Shown: positions 7,551 to 14,854, counted from the first letter of the stretch. The stretch is 26,068 bases of DNA from Veillonellaceae bacterium SB90 (GCA_902364065.1 CABJCJ010000033.1:1-26068), one strand, 5' to 3'. Notes: generated by a model not told the origin, from the sequence alone. Numbers and translations: made by a program.

Positions 7551-7828
7551 GGGATGTATTCCGCCTGGAAGCGCACAGCGATTGCCCGCGGCAATACATG
7601 TAGGGGACGAGGGTGCATAAGCGGAGCGTTGGCGCCTGGCGTTAAGAAGGGATTTTTTCCTTGCCAGCTTCCTGGCGAACGGGCGTCGTTCAAGCACCGC
7701 GCGTTTCGCACGTTCGTCAGGCTTCATTCCCGAGGAAAAAATCCCTTTAGCCAGCCGGCTTCGCGCAGCGTTGCGCTCTCGTCTCCGCCTTCCACATTTA
7801 GCTGTGCGCTGAAGCCGGAATACATCCC
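7551..7828. repeat. Inverted-repeat element with nested arms (MITE-like)
   Basis: Outer arms GGGATGTATTCCG (7551-7563) and CGGAATACATCCC (7816-7828) are exact inverses, as are AGCGCACAGC (7570-7579) and GCTGTGCGCT (7801-7810). An inner pair, AAGGGATTTTTTCCT (7647-7661) and AGGAAAAAATCCCTT (7733-7747), is also exact. The arms between are partly similar in inverse orientation. The whole could fold into a long cruciform-like hairpin of about 278 nt. It has no transposase gene and no convincing ORF; it may be a non-autonomous mobile element or a RIP/REP-like intergenic repeat. Confidence 0.6.
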
Positions 7829-8025
7829 GCAGCGCCTTCCCCCTCATCTGCCAGCTTCCTGGCGAACGGGCGTCGTTCAAGCAGCGCGCGTTTCGCACGT
7901 TCGTCAGGCTTCATTCCCAAGGAAAAAATCCCTTTAGCCAGCCGGCTTCGCGCAGCGTTGCGCTCTCGTCCCCGCCTTCTATATTCAGCCGCGTGCTGAA
8001 GCCAGGATACATTCCGCAGCGCCTT
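7663..8025. repeat. Two-unit 187-bp tandem repeat
   Basis: Unit 1 (7663-7838) and unit 2 (7850-8025) align with a constant 187-bp period, with scattered substitutions and no visible indels. Unit 2 duplicates the loop and right half of the inverted-repeat element at 7551-7828. It ends about 55 nt before the nitrilase-like gene and so lies close to, or upstream of, its promoter. The 240 bp between 7549 and 7789 and the rest up to 8080 contain no supportable gene. Confidence 0.85.
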
Positions 8026-8080
8026 TAATCTTGCGCGGAGAAGGCGGAGAGATGATACCATCAGAAAGTAAGGTGATACG

Positions 8081-8896
8081 ATGACCCAATTGATGAAACT
8101 CAGTATGGCACAGATGCGCATGGGAGAGGACCGTGCGCAAAATGAGGAGAGAATGGTGGCGTTTGTCCGCGAGGCGGCGGGCAGCGACCTCCTGTTCTTC
8201 CCGGAAATCCAGAATGCGCCGTTTTTCCCGCAGTATCCGCAGCAGGACGTCGCGGCGTATGTGACGCGCGGAGACGATGCGATCATCGGCAGGCTGCGGG
8301 AGCTCGCGGCCGCACAGCACATGATGATCTCGCCGAACTTCTACTTTGAGGCCGCGGACGGCCGGCGCTTTGACCGATCGTTCTGGATCGATGCGGCGGG
8401 GAAGATTGCGGGCCACGCCTCGATGGTGCATGTCTTTGAGGCGACGCAGTTCTACGAGGTCGACTACTACACGCCGTCGGAGGATGGCTTCAAGGTCTTT
8501 GACACGCCGTTTGGCCGCGTCGGCATCGTGATCTGCTTCGACCGCCATCTGCCCGAGAGCATTCGCACGTGTGCGCTCAGGGGCGCGCAGCTCGTCATCG
8601 TGCCCACGGCCAACTGCAAGGCCGAGCCGATGGAGCTCTTCGAATGGGAGATCCGCGTGCAGGCCATGCAGAATGAAGTTTTCGTCGCGATGTGCAACCG
8701 CGTGGGCCTTGAGGGCGGGATGGATTTTATCGGCGAGTCGCTCGTCGCGGACCCCGAGGGCAATCTCGTCTGCAAGGCTGATGACCGCGAGCAGCTCGTG
8801 ACGGTTACGCTCGACCTTGCCAAAGCACGGCAGAGACAAGAAAAAGTTCCCTGGCTCAAGCTGCGCCGTCCGGAGTGGTACGGGCCGCAGGCCTGA
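8081..8896 (+). CDS. Nitrilase-superfamily carbon-nitrogen hydrolase, apparently lacking the catalytic lysine
   Basis: A 271-residue protein of the carbon-nitrogen hydrolase (nitrilase/amidase) family, cytoplasmic, whose members cleave non-peptide C-N bonds in amides, carbamoyl compounds or nitriles. The glutamate of the Glu-Lys-Cys triad is E42 in FFPEIQ, and the nucleophile is C152 in VICFDRHLPE. The family lysine is normally just ahead of a histidine in the middle strand; here that place reads ASMVHV (S114, M115, V116, H117), with no lysine. The FYEVDYYTPSEDGFKVFDTPFGR block and PTANCKAEPMELFEWEIRVQAMQN are otherwise well kept. Length is normal. AAGGTG precedes the ATG closely. It stands alone, is closed by the terminator at 8935-8965, and its substrate cannot be inferred. 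Confidence 0.85.
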   Translation: MTQLMKLSMAQMRMGEDRAQNEERMVAFVREAAGSDLLFFPEIQNAPFFPQYPQQDVAAYVTRGDDAIIGRLRELAAAQHMMISPNFYFEAADGRRFDRSFWIDAAGKIAGHASMVHVFEATQFYEVDYYTPSEDGFKVFDTPFGRVGIVICFDRHLPESIRTCALRGAQLVIVPTANCKAEPMELFEWEIRVQAMQNEVFVAMCNRVGLEGGMDFIGESLVADPEGNLVCKADDREQLVTVTLDLAKARQRQEKVPWLKLRRPEWYGPQA

Positions 8897-8934
8897 GCGG
8901 GAACTCATTGTGCTTGCTTCATGAGAAGGTATGA

Positions 8935-8965
8935 GGGCTGGCCGCCATCAGGCCAGTCCTTTTTT
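8935..8965 (+). terminator. Intrinsic terminator after the nitrilase-like gene
   Basis: GGGCTGGCC (8935-8943), loop GCCATCA, GGCCAGTCC (8951-8959, one G-T pair), then TTTTTT. The stop codon of the convergent gene (8948-8950 on the minus strand) lies in the loop, so the two genes end back to back with no spare sequence. Confidence 0.88.
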
Positions 8966-9883
8966 GTGTCCCCAGGCGCTGATCTTCGCGTAAAGGGGCG
9001 TTGCGACATGGTATTTCTGGCCGAGTGCGACGATGCGGTCGACGAGGCCCGCGAATTCCGATGGACCTCCCTTGGCGACATCGCGCTGCATGGAGGTCGT
9101 GAGACCCGGCGCGAAGGCGTCCATGAGCTTCAGTCCGTTTGCCACGAGGTCGCGGTCAAAGGTGATGCCCATGGCCTCGCCGACGGCCTGCACCTCGCGG
9201 ATGAGCCCGACGAATGTCTCGCGGACTTCGCCCGGCTGCTGGAAATCGTCGCTCTTCGCACCGTAGTAGAGGCCGGCCGCGCCCATCGGCGAGACGAAGC
9301 TGAATTTCGTCAGGGCATCGCGCTGGATCTGATCCGTGAAATGCGCGTGGATGTCGGCCGCGCGCATGATGGCCTCGAGTTCCTGCGCCTTTTTCGCAAA
9401 CGTCTGCGGCTGTCCCGGGCGAAAGCCGTAGAAGACGCGCAGGATGGACTGCGGCTGCGCGATGACGCCGGGCTCTGCAATCTTGGCGAAGACGTAGATG
9501 CAGCCGTCGAGCGCCGTGAGGCCGGGCAGCTCTTCCTGCATGACGGCGCCCGAGCCGAAGACGTTGAGGATCGGGATGATCAGCGTCTCCTTGCCCGCAC
9601 AGTGCTTCGCGAGCGCGATGGCATCAGGCAGGCTGTAGTACTTGACGCAGACGAAGAGCACGTCGGGCGTGTCACCGCTTTTTTCGTACTCCTCCATGGT
9701 GCAGGCCCTGACGTTCGGCACGAGGATGTCGCCGCGGTGATTCGTGCGGATAAGCAGCCCCTTTTCGCGCATGGCCGCAAGGTGCCGGCCGCGCGCGATG
9801 AAGGTCACGTCATTGCCGGCATGGGCGAGATAGCCGCCGAGGACGCCGCCCGTGCCGCCCGCGCCGATGATGGTGAATTTCAT
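8948..9883 (-). CDS. Ketopantoate reductase family (ApbA/PanE) oxidoreductase
   Basis: A 311-residue NADPH-dependent oxidoreductase of the 2-dehydropantoate 2-reductase family (EC 1.1.1.169 for true PanE, the reduction step of pantothenate synthesis). The start at 9883 gives MKFTIIGAGGTGG with AAAGGGGG just upstream; 22 further in-frame codons upstream overlap the promoter. The N-terminal Rossmann fold is clear: GAGGTGGVLGGYLA at about 7-20, IARGRH and VKYYSLPDA with K81. The C-terminal helical domain contains K193 in LTKFSFVSPMGA. In classical PanE this lysine is followed by asparagines that hold the substrate; those are not evident here, so the substrate may be a different 2-keto acid. It is divergent from the glycosyltransferase operon. 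Confidence 0.85.
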   Translation of the reverse strand: MKFTIIGAGGTGGVLGGYLAHAGNDVTFIARGRHLAAMREKGLLIRTNHRGDILVPNVRACTMEEYEKSGDTPDVLFVCVKYYSLPDAIALAKHCAGKETLIIPILNVFGSGAVMQEELPGLTALDGCIYVFAKIAEPGVIAQPQSILRVFYGFRPGQPQTFAKKAQELEAIMRAADIHAHFTDQIQRDALTKFSFVSPMGAAGLYYGAKSDDFQQPGEVRETFVGLIREVQAVGEAMGITFDRDLVANGLKLMDAFAPGLTTSMQRDVAKGGPSEFAGLVDRIVALGQKYHVATPLYAKISAWGHKKGLA

Positions 9884-9905
9884 GTGAATACCCCCTTTTT
9901 GCTTT

Positions 9906-9933
9906 ATTGTACCACATGGCCGGGCACGGGCAA
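9906..9933 (-). promoter_or_regulatory. Promoter for the ketopantoate-reductase-family gene
   Basis: On the minus strand, TTGCCC (9933-9928), a 16-bp spacer and TACAAT (9911-9906), 22 nt before the start codon at 9883. Confidence 0.6.
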
Positions 9934-9955
9934 AGAGGGAGGGAAGCACCTTGCA

Positions 9956-9996
9956 TTGACAGACGGCAGACGGGCCATTATACTAAGGAGAGTATA
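9956..9996 (+). promoter_or_regulatory. Promoter of the glycosyltransferase operon with inverted repeat at the -10 box
   Basis: TTGACA (9956-9961), 17 bp, TATACT (9979-9984). The -10 box is itself the left arm of an inverted repeat, TATACT-AAGGAG-AGTATA (9979-9996), covering the likely transcription start. The placement suits a repressor site. About 110 nt of leader follows before the ATG at 10106, containing a GC-rich potential hairpin (GGCGCCC near 10023 with GGGGGCCGCC near 10060, then CTTTTT), of doubtful strength. Confidence 0.8.
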
Positions 9997-10105
9997 CAAG
10001 ATTAGAATTTGCTTGCAAAAGGCTCGGCGCCCGGTGCGTGGTGGTATCCAGTATCTGGGGGCCGCCCTTTTTATGTGGACAGGCAAAGGGATGGGAGAGA
10101 AGGTT

Positions 10106-11572
10106 ATGAGAAAACAGCAGCAGGCACTGGCGCTGCTCGGCGTCGTCATCATGGTGTTTGCTGGCAATCACTTGCTGGCCATTACGGATCCGGTGGAATC
10201 AAACTACGCGCTGACGGCCAAGGAGATGCTCGCAGCCGGCGACTGGATCTCGCCGCGCATTTACGGCAATTTCTGGTATGACAAGCCGATTTTCTTCTAC
10301 TGGGAGCTGCTCGCGGGTTTCAGCCTGTTTGGCGTCAATGAATTCGCCGCGCGCTTCTTCCCCGCCGTCGTGTCCGTGCTCGACGTGCTGCAGGTCTGGT
10401 ACTTTGCGAAGAAGCTTTACGATAGAGCGACGGCCTTTCTCGCCGCGCTGATCTTCGCGACAACGACGGCGTTTTTCTACCTCTCGAAGGCCGTCATCAC
10501 CGACATGACCTTCATCTTTTTCTTCAATTCGGTGCTCATCGCCTTCTACCTGGGCTACCGCAGCGGCAGTCGACGATACTACCTGCTGGCGTTCCTGTTC
10601 TCGGGGCTCACGGTGCTCACGAAGGGGCCAATCGGCTTCCTGCTGCCGGGCTTCATCATGCTCGTCTTCCTCTGCCTGCGCAGAAAGCCCCGTGAGCTGC
10701 TGCACCTCGGCTGGCTGCCGGGCCTTGCCGTCTTCCTCGTCGTGGGCGGCAGCTGGTATTACCTGATGTACCGCCTGCACGGCATGGAATTCATCACGAA
10801 CTTCTTCGGCGTGCAGAATTTCCTGCGCGCGACTGTCTCGGAGCACGCGCGCGACGACGTCTGGTTCTACTACATCGTCATCTTCCTGCTGGGCTTCTGC
10901 CCGTGGTCGTTCCTCGTGCTCTGGCGCATCAAGAAGACGTGGCGCGATCTTTGGGCCAGGCGCTGGAGCGAGCATGCCGTGTTCCTCCTGACCTGGGCCG
11001 TGATCATCCACCTCTTCTTCCAGTGCATGGCGACGAAGTACGTGACGTACACCCTGCCGGCGTTCCTGCCGATGGCCATTCTCGCCGCGCGGCTCCTCAA
11101 GGAGCGCACCGTGCTCGTCAAACGGCTCGCGGCCGCCTGCTGGTGCCTCTACCTCGTGCTGACGTTCGCCGTGGCCGTGCCGCTCTGCGGTCAGCAGTCG
11201 GGGCGCGCGATCGCTGCAAGTTTAAGGAATCTTAATGTGGATGATGCCCTCGTCGTTAACTGCGGCGACTACAATGTAGAGCGTATCCGGTACAGGACCT
11301 CGACGGTTTTCTACTACGGCGGCAATATCCCCGAGCTCATCCACCGTGCCGACATGGAGCGCGTGAAGCCTTCGGGACTCAGCTGGAATGCCAAGAATGT
11401 CATGCCATTCCTTGCCTATGAGGACCTGCCGGCGGGGGTGCCGTTCTTCGTGCTCTGTGAGGTGCCGCGCGAGGCCTACCTCAAGGAGCAGCTGCCGCAG
11501 GGGACATTTGAGACGGTCGGCGAGGAAAACGGCATGCTCATCATCAAAGTGGTCCTGCCGCCCGCGAAATGA
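10106..11572 (+). CDS. ArnT-like lipid-linked glycosyltransferase (GT39/PMT superfamily, GT-C fold)
   Basis: A 488-residue polytopic membrane protein, about 11-12 hydrophobic segments up to residue 365, then a soluble C-terminal domain. Such enzymes transfer a sugar from a polyprenyl-phosphate carrier to lipid A, glycan or protein on the outer face of the inner membrane. The first periplasmic loop has the catalytic acidic motif of the superfamily (TDPVESNYALTAKEM, with D28 and E31) followed by GDWISPRIYGNFWYDKP, matching the ArnT-like pattern. The ATG at 10106 is chosen with GGGAGA upstream; the reading frame is open far upstream but that part is antisense to the reductase gene. Acceptor and sugar are unknown; ArnT itself adds 4-amino-arabinose. 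Downstream gtrB-like and gtrA-like genes would supply and flip the lipid-linked sugar. Confidence 0.88.
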   Translation: MRKQQQALALLGVVIMVFAGNHLLAITDPVESNYALTAKEMLAAGDWISPRIYGNFWYDKPIFFYWELLAGFSLFGVNEFAARFFPAVVSVLDVLQVWYFAKKLYDRATAFLAALIFATTTAFFYLSKAVITDMTFIFFFNSVLIAFYLGYRSGSRRYYLLAFLFSGLTVLTKGPIGFLLPGFIMLVFLCLRRKPRELLHLGWLPGLAVFLVVGGSWYYLMYRLHGMEFITNFFGVQNFLRATVSEHARDDVWFYYIVIFLLGFCPWSFLVLWRIKKTWRDLWARRWSEHAVFLLTWAVIIHLFFQCMATKYVTYTLPAFLPMAILAARLLKERTVLVKRLAAACWCLYLVLTFAVAVPLCGQQSGRAIAASLRNLNVDDALVVNCGDYNVERIRYRTSTVFYYGGNIPELIHRADMERVKPSGLSWNAKNVMPFLAYEDLPAGVPFFVLCEVPREAYLKEQLPQGTFETVGEENGMLIIKVVLPPAK

Positions 11573-11620
11573 CGCGGGAAACGCGAAGAACAGGACCTGA
11601 GGGAAAGGAAGCCAGTCATC

Positions 11621-12652
11621 ATGTCAGCCATTAACGAAACACCGAAGCACACGCTCTCAATCGTCGTGCCCGTCTATAATGAAGAAGCCAATCTGCGTCA
11701 TTTCTATGAGGCCGTCTGCCACGAGATGGCAAAGCTGCCGGACTACGCCTGGGAGCTCATCTTTGTCGACGACGGCTCGGCCGATAAGAGCCGCGCCATC
11801 CTGCACGAGCTCGAACAGAAGGACTGCCGCGTCCAGCCGATGCTGCTCGCGCGCAATTCGGGCCATCAGCTCGCGCTGACGTGCGGCCTCGACCACGCGG
11901 ACGGCGATGCCGTCATCACGATGGACGGCGACATGCAGCATCCGCCCGAGATGATCCCGGCCCTGCTCCGCGACTGGGAGGATGGCTATGAAGTCGTGCA
12001 GACCATCCGCGAGGCAACGGAGGACGCTTCGTGGCTCAAGCGCACAACGTCGGCTTCGTATTATAAATTCCTCAACATCATCTCGGAGGTGCCCGTGCAG
12101 CCGGGCGGCTCGGATTTCCGCCTGATGGACCACAAGGTCGTCGTCGCGTTTCGCCGCTACCGCGAGCACGCGCGCTTCATCCGCGGTCTCGTGGGCTCGA
12201 TGGGCTTCCGCCAGAAGCAGGTGCATTTCACGGCGCCGCCGCGCTACGCGGGCGTCTCGAAGTTCTCGCCGCGCAAGATGTGGCGGCTCGCGGTCGACGG
12301 CGTCTTCACGTGCTCGACGTTCCCGCTGCGCATCGGGCTCTACGTCGGCTTCTTCAGCATGATGGTCAGCGTCGTCCTGTTCCTGCACGTGCTGTTTGAG
12401 ACATTCGTGCGCGAGGATACCGTGGCGGGCTGGCCGACGATCATCGCGTGCGTCGCGTTCTTCGGCGGGCTGCAGCTCATGATCCTCGGCATCATCGGCG
12501 AGTATCTCGGCCGCACGTACGAGGAGACGAAGCGCCGTCCGCTCTATCTCCTCGAGCGTGGCAAGCCGGCAGACTGCGGGGAGGCGGCTCCCGCGGGCTT
12601 TGCCCCGCCGGCAGGTGCAGCGAAGGGACAGGTGAACGGCCATGCAGTTTGA
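11621..12652 (+). CDS. GtrB/DPM1-like polyprenyl-phosphate glycosyltransferase (GT2)
   Basis: A 343-residue family 2 glycosyltransferase that would load a sugar from a nucleotide donor onto undecaprenyl phosphate on the cytoplasmic side. The N-terminal GT-A domain shows VVPVYNEEANL at about 15-25, FVDDGS at 49-54 and the metal-binding DGD at 102-104 within MDGDMQHPPEM. GGSDFRLMD, RFIRGLVGSMGF and YAGVSKFS follow in the order seen in GtrB/ArnC/DPM1-type enzymes. Two C-terminal membrane helices (roughly 245-270 and 280-305) anchor it. The tail after residue 320 is low-complexity. GGAAAGGA precedes the ATG. It follows the GT-C gene by 48 nt and overlaps the next gene by 11 nt, indicating a single operon. 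Confidence 0.92.
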   Translation: MSAINETPKHTLSIVVPVYNEEANLRHFYEAVCHEMAKLPDYAWELIFVDDGSADKSRAILHELEQKDCRVQPMLLARNSGHQLALTCGLDHADGDAVITMDGDMQHPPEMIPALLRDWEDGYEVVQTIREATEDASWLKRTTSASYYKFLNIISEVPVQPGGSDFRLMDHKVVVAFRRYREHARFIRGLVGSMGFRQKQVHFTAPPRYAGVSKFSPRKMWRLAVDGVFTCSTFPLRIGLYVGFFSMMVSVVLFLHVLFETFVREDTVAGWPTIIACVAFFGGLQLMILGIIGEYLGRTYEETKRRPLYLLERGKPADCGEAAPAGFAPPAGAAKGQVNGHAV

Positions 12653-13046
12653 CCTCGGGACGCTCAAGCGCCACTTCCTCTCGCGTGAGTTCCTGCTCTT
12701 CCTCGTCGTCGGCTGCATCAACACGTTCCTCTGCAGCTTCCTCGCGGAGCTCCTGACGCCGCTTCTCGGCAACGCGAACGTCGCGTTCAACGCGGGCTAC
12801 CTCCTGAGCAACATCAATGCCTACATCCTCAACGGCTGGCTCGTCTTCCCAACACGTCTGACGCTTGCGCGCTACGTCAAGTTCTTCCTGTCGTACGTGC
12901 CGAACTACATCATCCAGAACATCATCGTGCTCGTCTTCTACAACTGGCTCGGGCTGCCGTCGCTCGTGAGCTTCCTCATCGCGGCCGTGCTCGGCGTGCC
13001 CATCACGTTCCTGTTCGTCAAGATCTTCGCATTCGGCCGCCGCTGA
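12642..13046 (+). CDS. GtrA-like small membrane protein (putative lipid-linked sugar flippase)
   Basis: A 134-residue GtrA family protein with four hydrophobic helices. Family hallmarks include the first helix FLLFLVVGCINTFLCSF, the SNINAYILNGWLVF segment between helices 2 and 3, and the final VPITFLFVKIFAF. GtrA proteins are thought to flip bactoprenol-linked glucose or related sugars across the inner membrane for O-antigen or wall decoration. The ATG at 12642 lies inside the end of the GtrB-like gene (11-nt overlap), so the two are translationally coupled. With the GT-C gene upstream, this completes a load, flip and transfer set. No terminator is visible right after the stop. Confidence 0.9.
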   Translation: MQFDLGTLKRHFLSREFLLFLVVGCINTFLCSFLAELLTPLLGNANVAFNAGYLLSNINAYILNGWLVFPTRLTLARYVKFFLSYVPNYIIQNIIVLVFYNWLGLPSLVSFLIAAVLGVPITFLFVKIFAFGRR

Positions 13047-13061
13047 GGCACAGTCCGGCAA

Positions 13062-13138
13062 ATTCATAGCGAAATTATAGGAATAATAAGATTGACAGTT
13101 TGGCCTTCGTATGGTATCGTAATGGTATTCATAGCGAA
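13062..13138. repeat. 12-bp direct repeats flanking the siroheme reductase promoter
   Basis: ATTCATAGCGAA occurs exactly at 13062-13073 and 13127-13138, 65 bp apart centre to centre. The first lies 18 bp upstream of the -35, the second covers the expected transcription start. Each copy holds an inverted TTC-N5-GAA core, as protein binding sites often do. Confidence 0.55.
13092..13120 (+). promoter_or_regulatory. Promoter of the siroheme reductase gene
   Basis: TTGACA (13092-13097), 17 bp, TATCGT (13115-13120). The -35 is perfect while the -10 matches four of six positions, which would fit a promoter needing help or subject to control. Confidence 0.6.
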
Positions 13139-13150
13139 CTGACCAAAGAA

Positions 13151-13194
13151 TGGAGGTTCCTGTGCACCGTTTGTGTGCCGGGACCTCCATTTTT
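13151..13194 (+). terminator. Terminator-like hairpin in the leader of the siroheme reductase gene (possible attenuator)
   Basis: TGGAGGTTCC (13151-13160) pairs with GGGACCTCCA (13180-13189, one G-T pair) and is followed by TTTTT (13190-13194). The 19-nt loop can pair further (GCAC with GTGC). It lies about 24 nt after the expected start and 35 nt before the ATG at 13229, so transcripts must read through it. No alternative antiterminator stem or known riboswitch was recognised. Confidence 0.65.
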
Positions 13195-13228
13195 GCATGG
13201 AAAACCAGATGAACAGGAGAGATTGAAG

Positions 13229-14800
13229 ATGACAGCAGTGACAAGCAACCGCAATGAGCAGTGGAAACAGGAAAAGGACGGCCTCGACATTTTCGGGGAG
13301 ATCGAGGCGCTTTCCGGCAAAGCGTTCTCGGAGCTCGACCCCGGCGACGTCGAGCGGCTCAAATGGGCCGGCATCTACGCGCAGCGGCCGCGCGACGGCC
13401 ATTTCCTCGTGCGCGTCAAGCTGCCGTCGGGCACGCTTTCAGCCGCGCAGGCCGAGGTGCTCGCGGATCTCGCGCACGCGTACGGCAGGGATGAGGTGCA
13501 GATCACGATCCGCCAGGCCGTGCAGATCCACAACATCACGCTGCGCGACGCCGTCGTTATCCGCCGCGCCCTCGCGGAGGCCGGCCTGAGCTCCGTCGAG
13601 GCCTGCGGCGATGTGCCGCGCACGATCCTCGGCAATCCGCTCATGGGCGTCGACCCCGAGGAACTCCTCGACACGACGCCGCTCGTCGAGGAGACGTACC
13701 GCTTCTTCCTCGGCAACCGCGACTTCTCGAACCTGCCACGCAAGTTCAAGGTGTCGATCTCGGCAAATCCGCACGACGCCGGCTTCGCGCGCATCAACGA
13801 CCTCGCGTTCGTGCCGGCCCGGCGCGCGGGCGAGACGGGCTTTCACGCCTACGTGGGCGGCGGCCTCTCGGCGGAGCCGTACCTCGCGCAGAAGCTGCCG
13901 TTCTTCATCCGCCCCGAAGAGGTGCTGCCGGTCGCCAAGGCCGTGGCGACGCTCTTCCGCGACGAAGGATATCGCGAGAAGCGCAATCACTGCCGCTTGA
14001 AATACCTCGTCGCGGATCTTGGCATCTGCGCCGTGGCCGCGAAGATCACGGCCCAGACGGGAACGCTCGAAGCTGGCGGCGAGGAGGTCACGGCGCCGTG
14101 GCAGTACGGCCGCTTCTACGGCGTCCACGCACAGAAGCAGCCGGGGCTCTCGTATGTCGGCGTGCATCTCGCCAAGGGCCACATCGAGGCCGCGGACCTG
14201 CGCGCCTTTGCAGGGCTTGCGAAGACCTACGGCACGGGCCGCCTGCGCACGACGAATTCGCAGAATCTCATCCTGCTCGACATCCCCGCTGAGCGCCTCG
14301 ACGCATTGCTTGCCGAGGAGCTCTTTGCGCGCTATCCGCTGCAGCCGGGGCTCTTCTCGGGCTACGCGTCGTCGTGCACGGGCAATGCCTACTGCAATTT
14401 CGCGCCGATTGAGACGAAGGACCGCCTGCAGCAGCTGACGCAGGCGCTCGATGCGGCGTTCCCCGCGGCCGACGTGCCTGTGCGCATCAATCTGACGGGC
14501 TGCTTCCATTCGTGCGCGCAGCCGCAGATCGCGGACATCGGCCTGACGGGCGGCCGCGCGAAGGTCGACGGCGAGGTGACGCCCGTCTACACCGTGCAGG
14601 TGGGCGGTTCGCTCGGCCCCGATGCGGCCTACGCTCAGCCGCTTGCGGGCCGCGTGGCAGATGCGAAGCTCTTCGCGGCACTTTGCGCACTCGTCGCGCA
14701 TTACTTCGCCGTGCGCGAGGCGGGCGAGGCCTTCCACGAAACGGTGCGCCGTACGCCGCTCGCGGACTGGCAGGCCGTCCTTGCGCCCTATCTCGTGTAA
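13229..14800 (+). CDS. Siroheme nitrite/sulfite reductase (NirA/CysI-like hemoprotein)
   Basis: A 523-residue assimilatory-type siroheme and [4Fe-4S] enzyme performing the six-electron reduction of nitrite to ammonia or sulfite to sulfide. The two-fold repeated architecture is visible: an N-terminal ferredoxin-like half domain (residues about 50-110, with GHFLVRVKLPSG and QITIRQAVQIHNI), a siroheme domain (GDVPRTILGNPL, FKVSISA), then a second copy (YVGVHLAKGHIEA, LRTTNSQNLILLDI). The cluster ligands are C383 and C389 (Cx5C in SSCTGNAYC) and C425 and C429 (Cx3C in TGCFHSCAQPQ). The start at 13229 has AGGAGA upstream. It is a lone gene with its own promoter and leader hairpin. Sequence inspection does not separate nitrite from sulfite specificity; amtB and glnK nearby hint at nitrogen but are separate transcription units. 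Confidence 0.9.
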   Translation: MTAVTSNRNEQWKQEKDGLDIFGEIEALSGKAFSELDPGDVERLKWAGIYAQRPRDGHFLVRVKLPSGTLSAAQAEVLADLAHAYGRDEVQITIRQAVQIHNITLRDAVVIRRALAEAGLSSVEACGDVPRTILGNPLMGVDPEELLDTTPLVEETYRFFLGNRDFSNLPRKFKVSISANPHDAGFARINDLAFVPARRAGETGFHAYVGGGLSAEPYLAQKLPFFIRPEEVLPVAKAVATLFRDEGYREKRNHCRLKYLVADLGICAVAAKITAQTGTLEAGGEEVTAPWQYGRFYGVHAQKQPGLSYVGVHLAKGHIEAADLRAFAGLAKTYGTGRLRTTNSQNLILLDIPAERLDALLAEELFARYPLQPGLFSGYASSCTGNAYCNFAPIETKDRLQQLTQALDAAFPAADVPVRINLTGCFHSCAQPQIADIGLTGGRAKVDGEVTPVYTVQVGGSLGPDAAYAQPLAGRVADAKLFAALCALVAHYFAVREAGEAFHETVRRTPLADWQAVLAPYLV

Positions 14801-14825
14801 AGCAGGCGTTTTTTCGCGGAAACGG

Positions 14826-14854
14826 TTGTAATTCTGTATCGTTTCGTCTATAAT
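14826..14854 (+). promoter_or_regulatory. Promoter of the thi operon
   Basis: TTGTAA (14826-14831), 17 bp, TATAAT (14849-14854). Expected start near 14861 puts the TPP aptamer at the front of the leader. Confidence 0.75.

Noticed and set aside
7024..7898. Small open frames in the repeat island on both strands, including a 162-codon minus-strand frame and a 146-codon plus-strand frame
   Set aside because: They run through direct and inverted repeats, have no ribosome sites and no recognisable domains, so they are read as repeat-derived noise.
6202..8080. CRISPR array in the repeat-rich region
   Set aside because: Repeats are long (about 90 and 187 bp), few and without regular unique spacers, and no cas gene is present.
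8921..10105. 883-codon reading of the GT-C glycosyltransferase beginning at 8921
   Set aside because: The first 395 codons are antisense to the ketopantoate-reductase-family gene and contain the divergent promoters; homology to GT-C enzymes starts at 10106.
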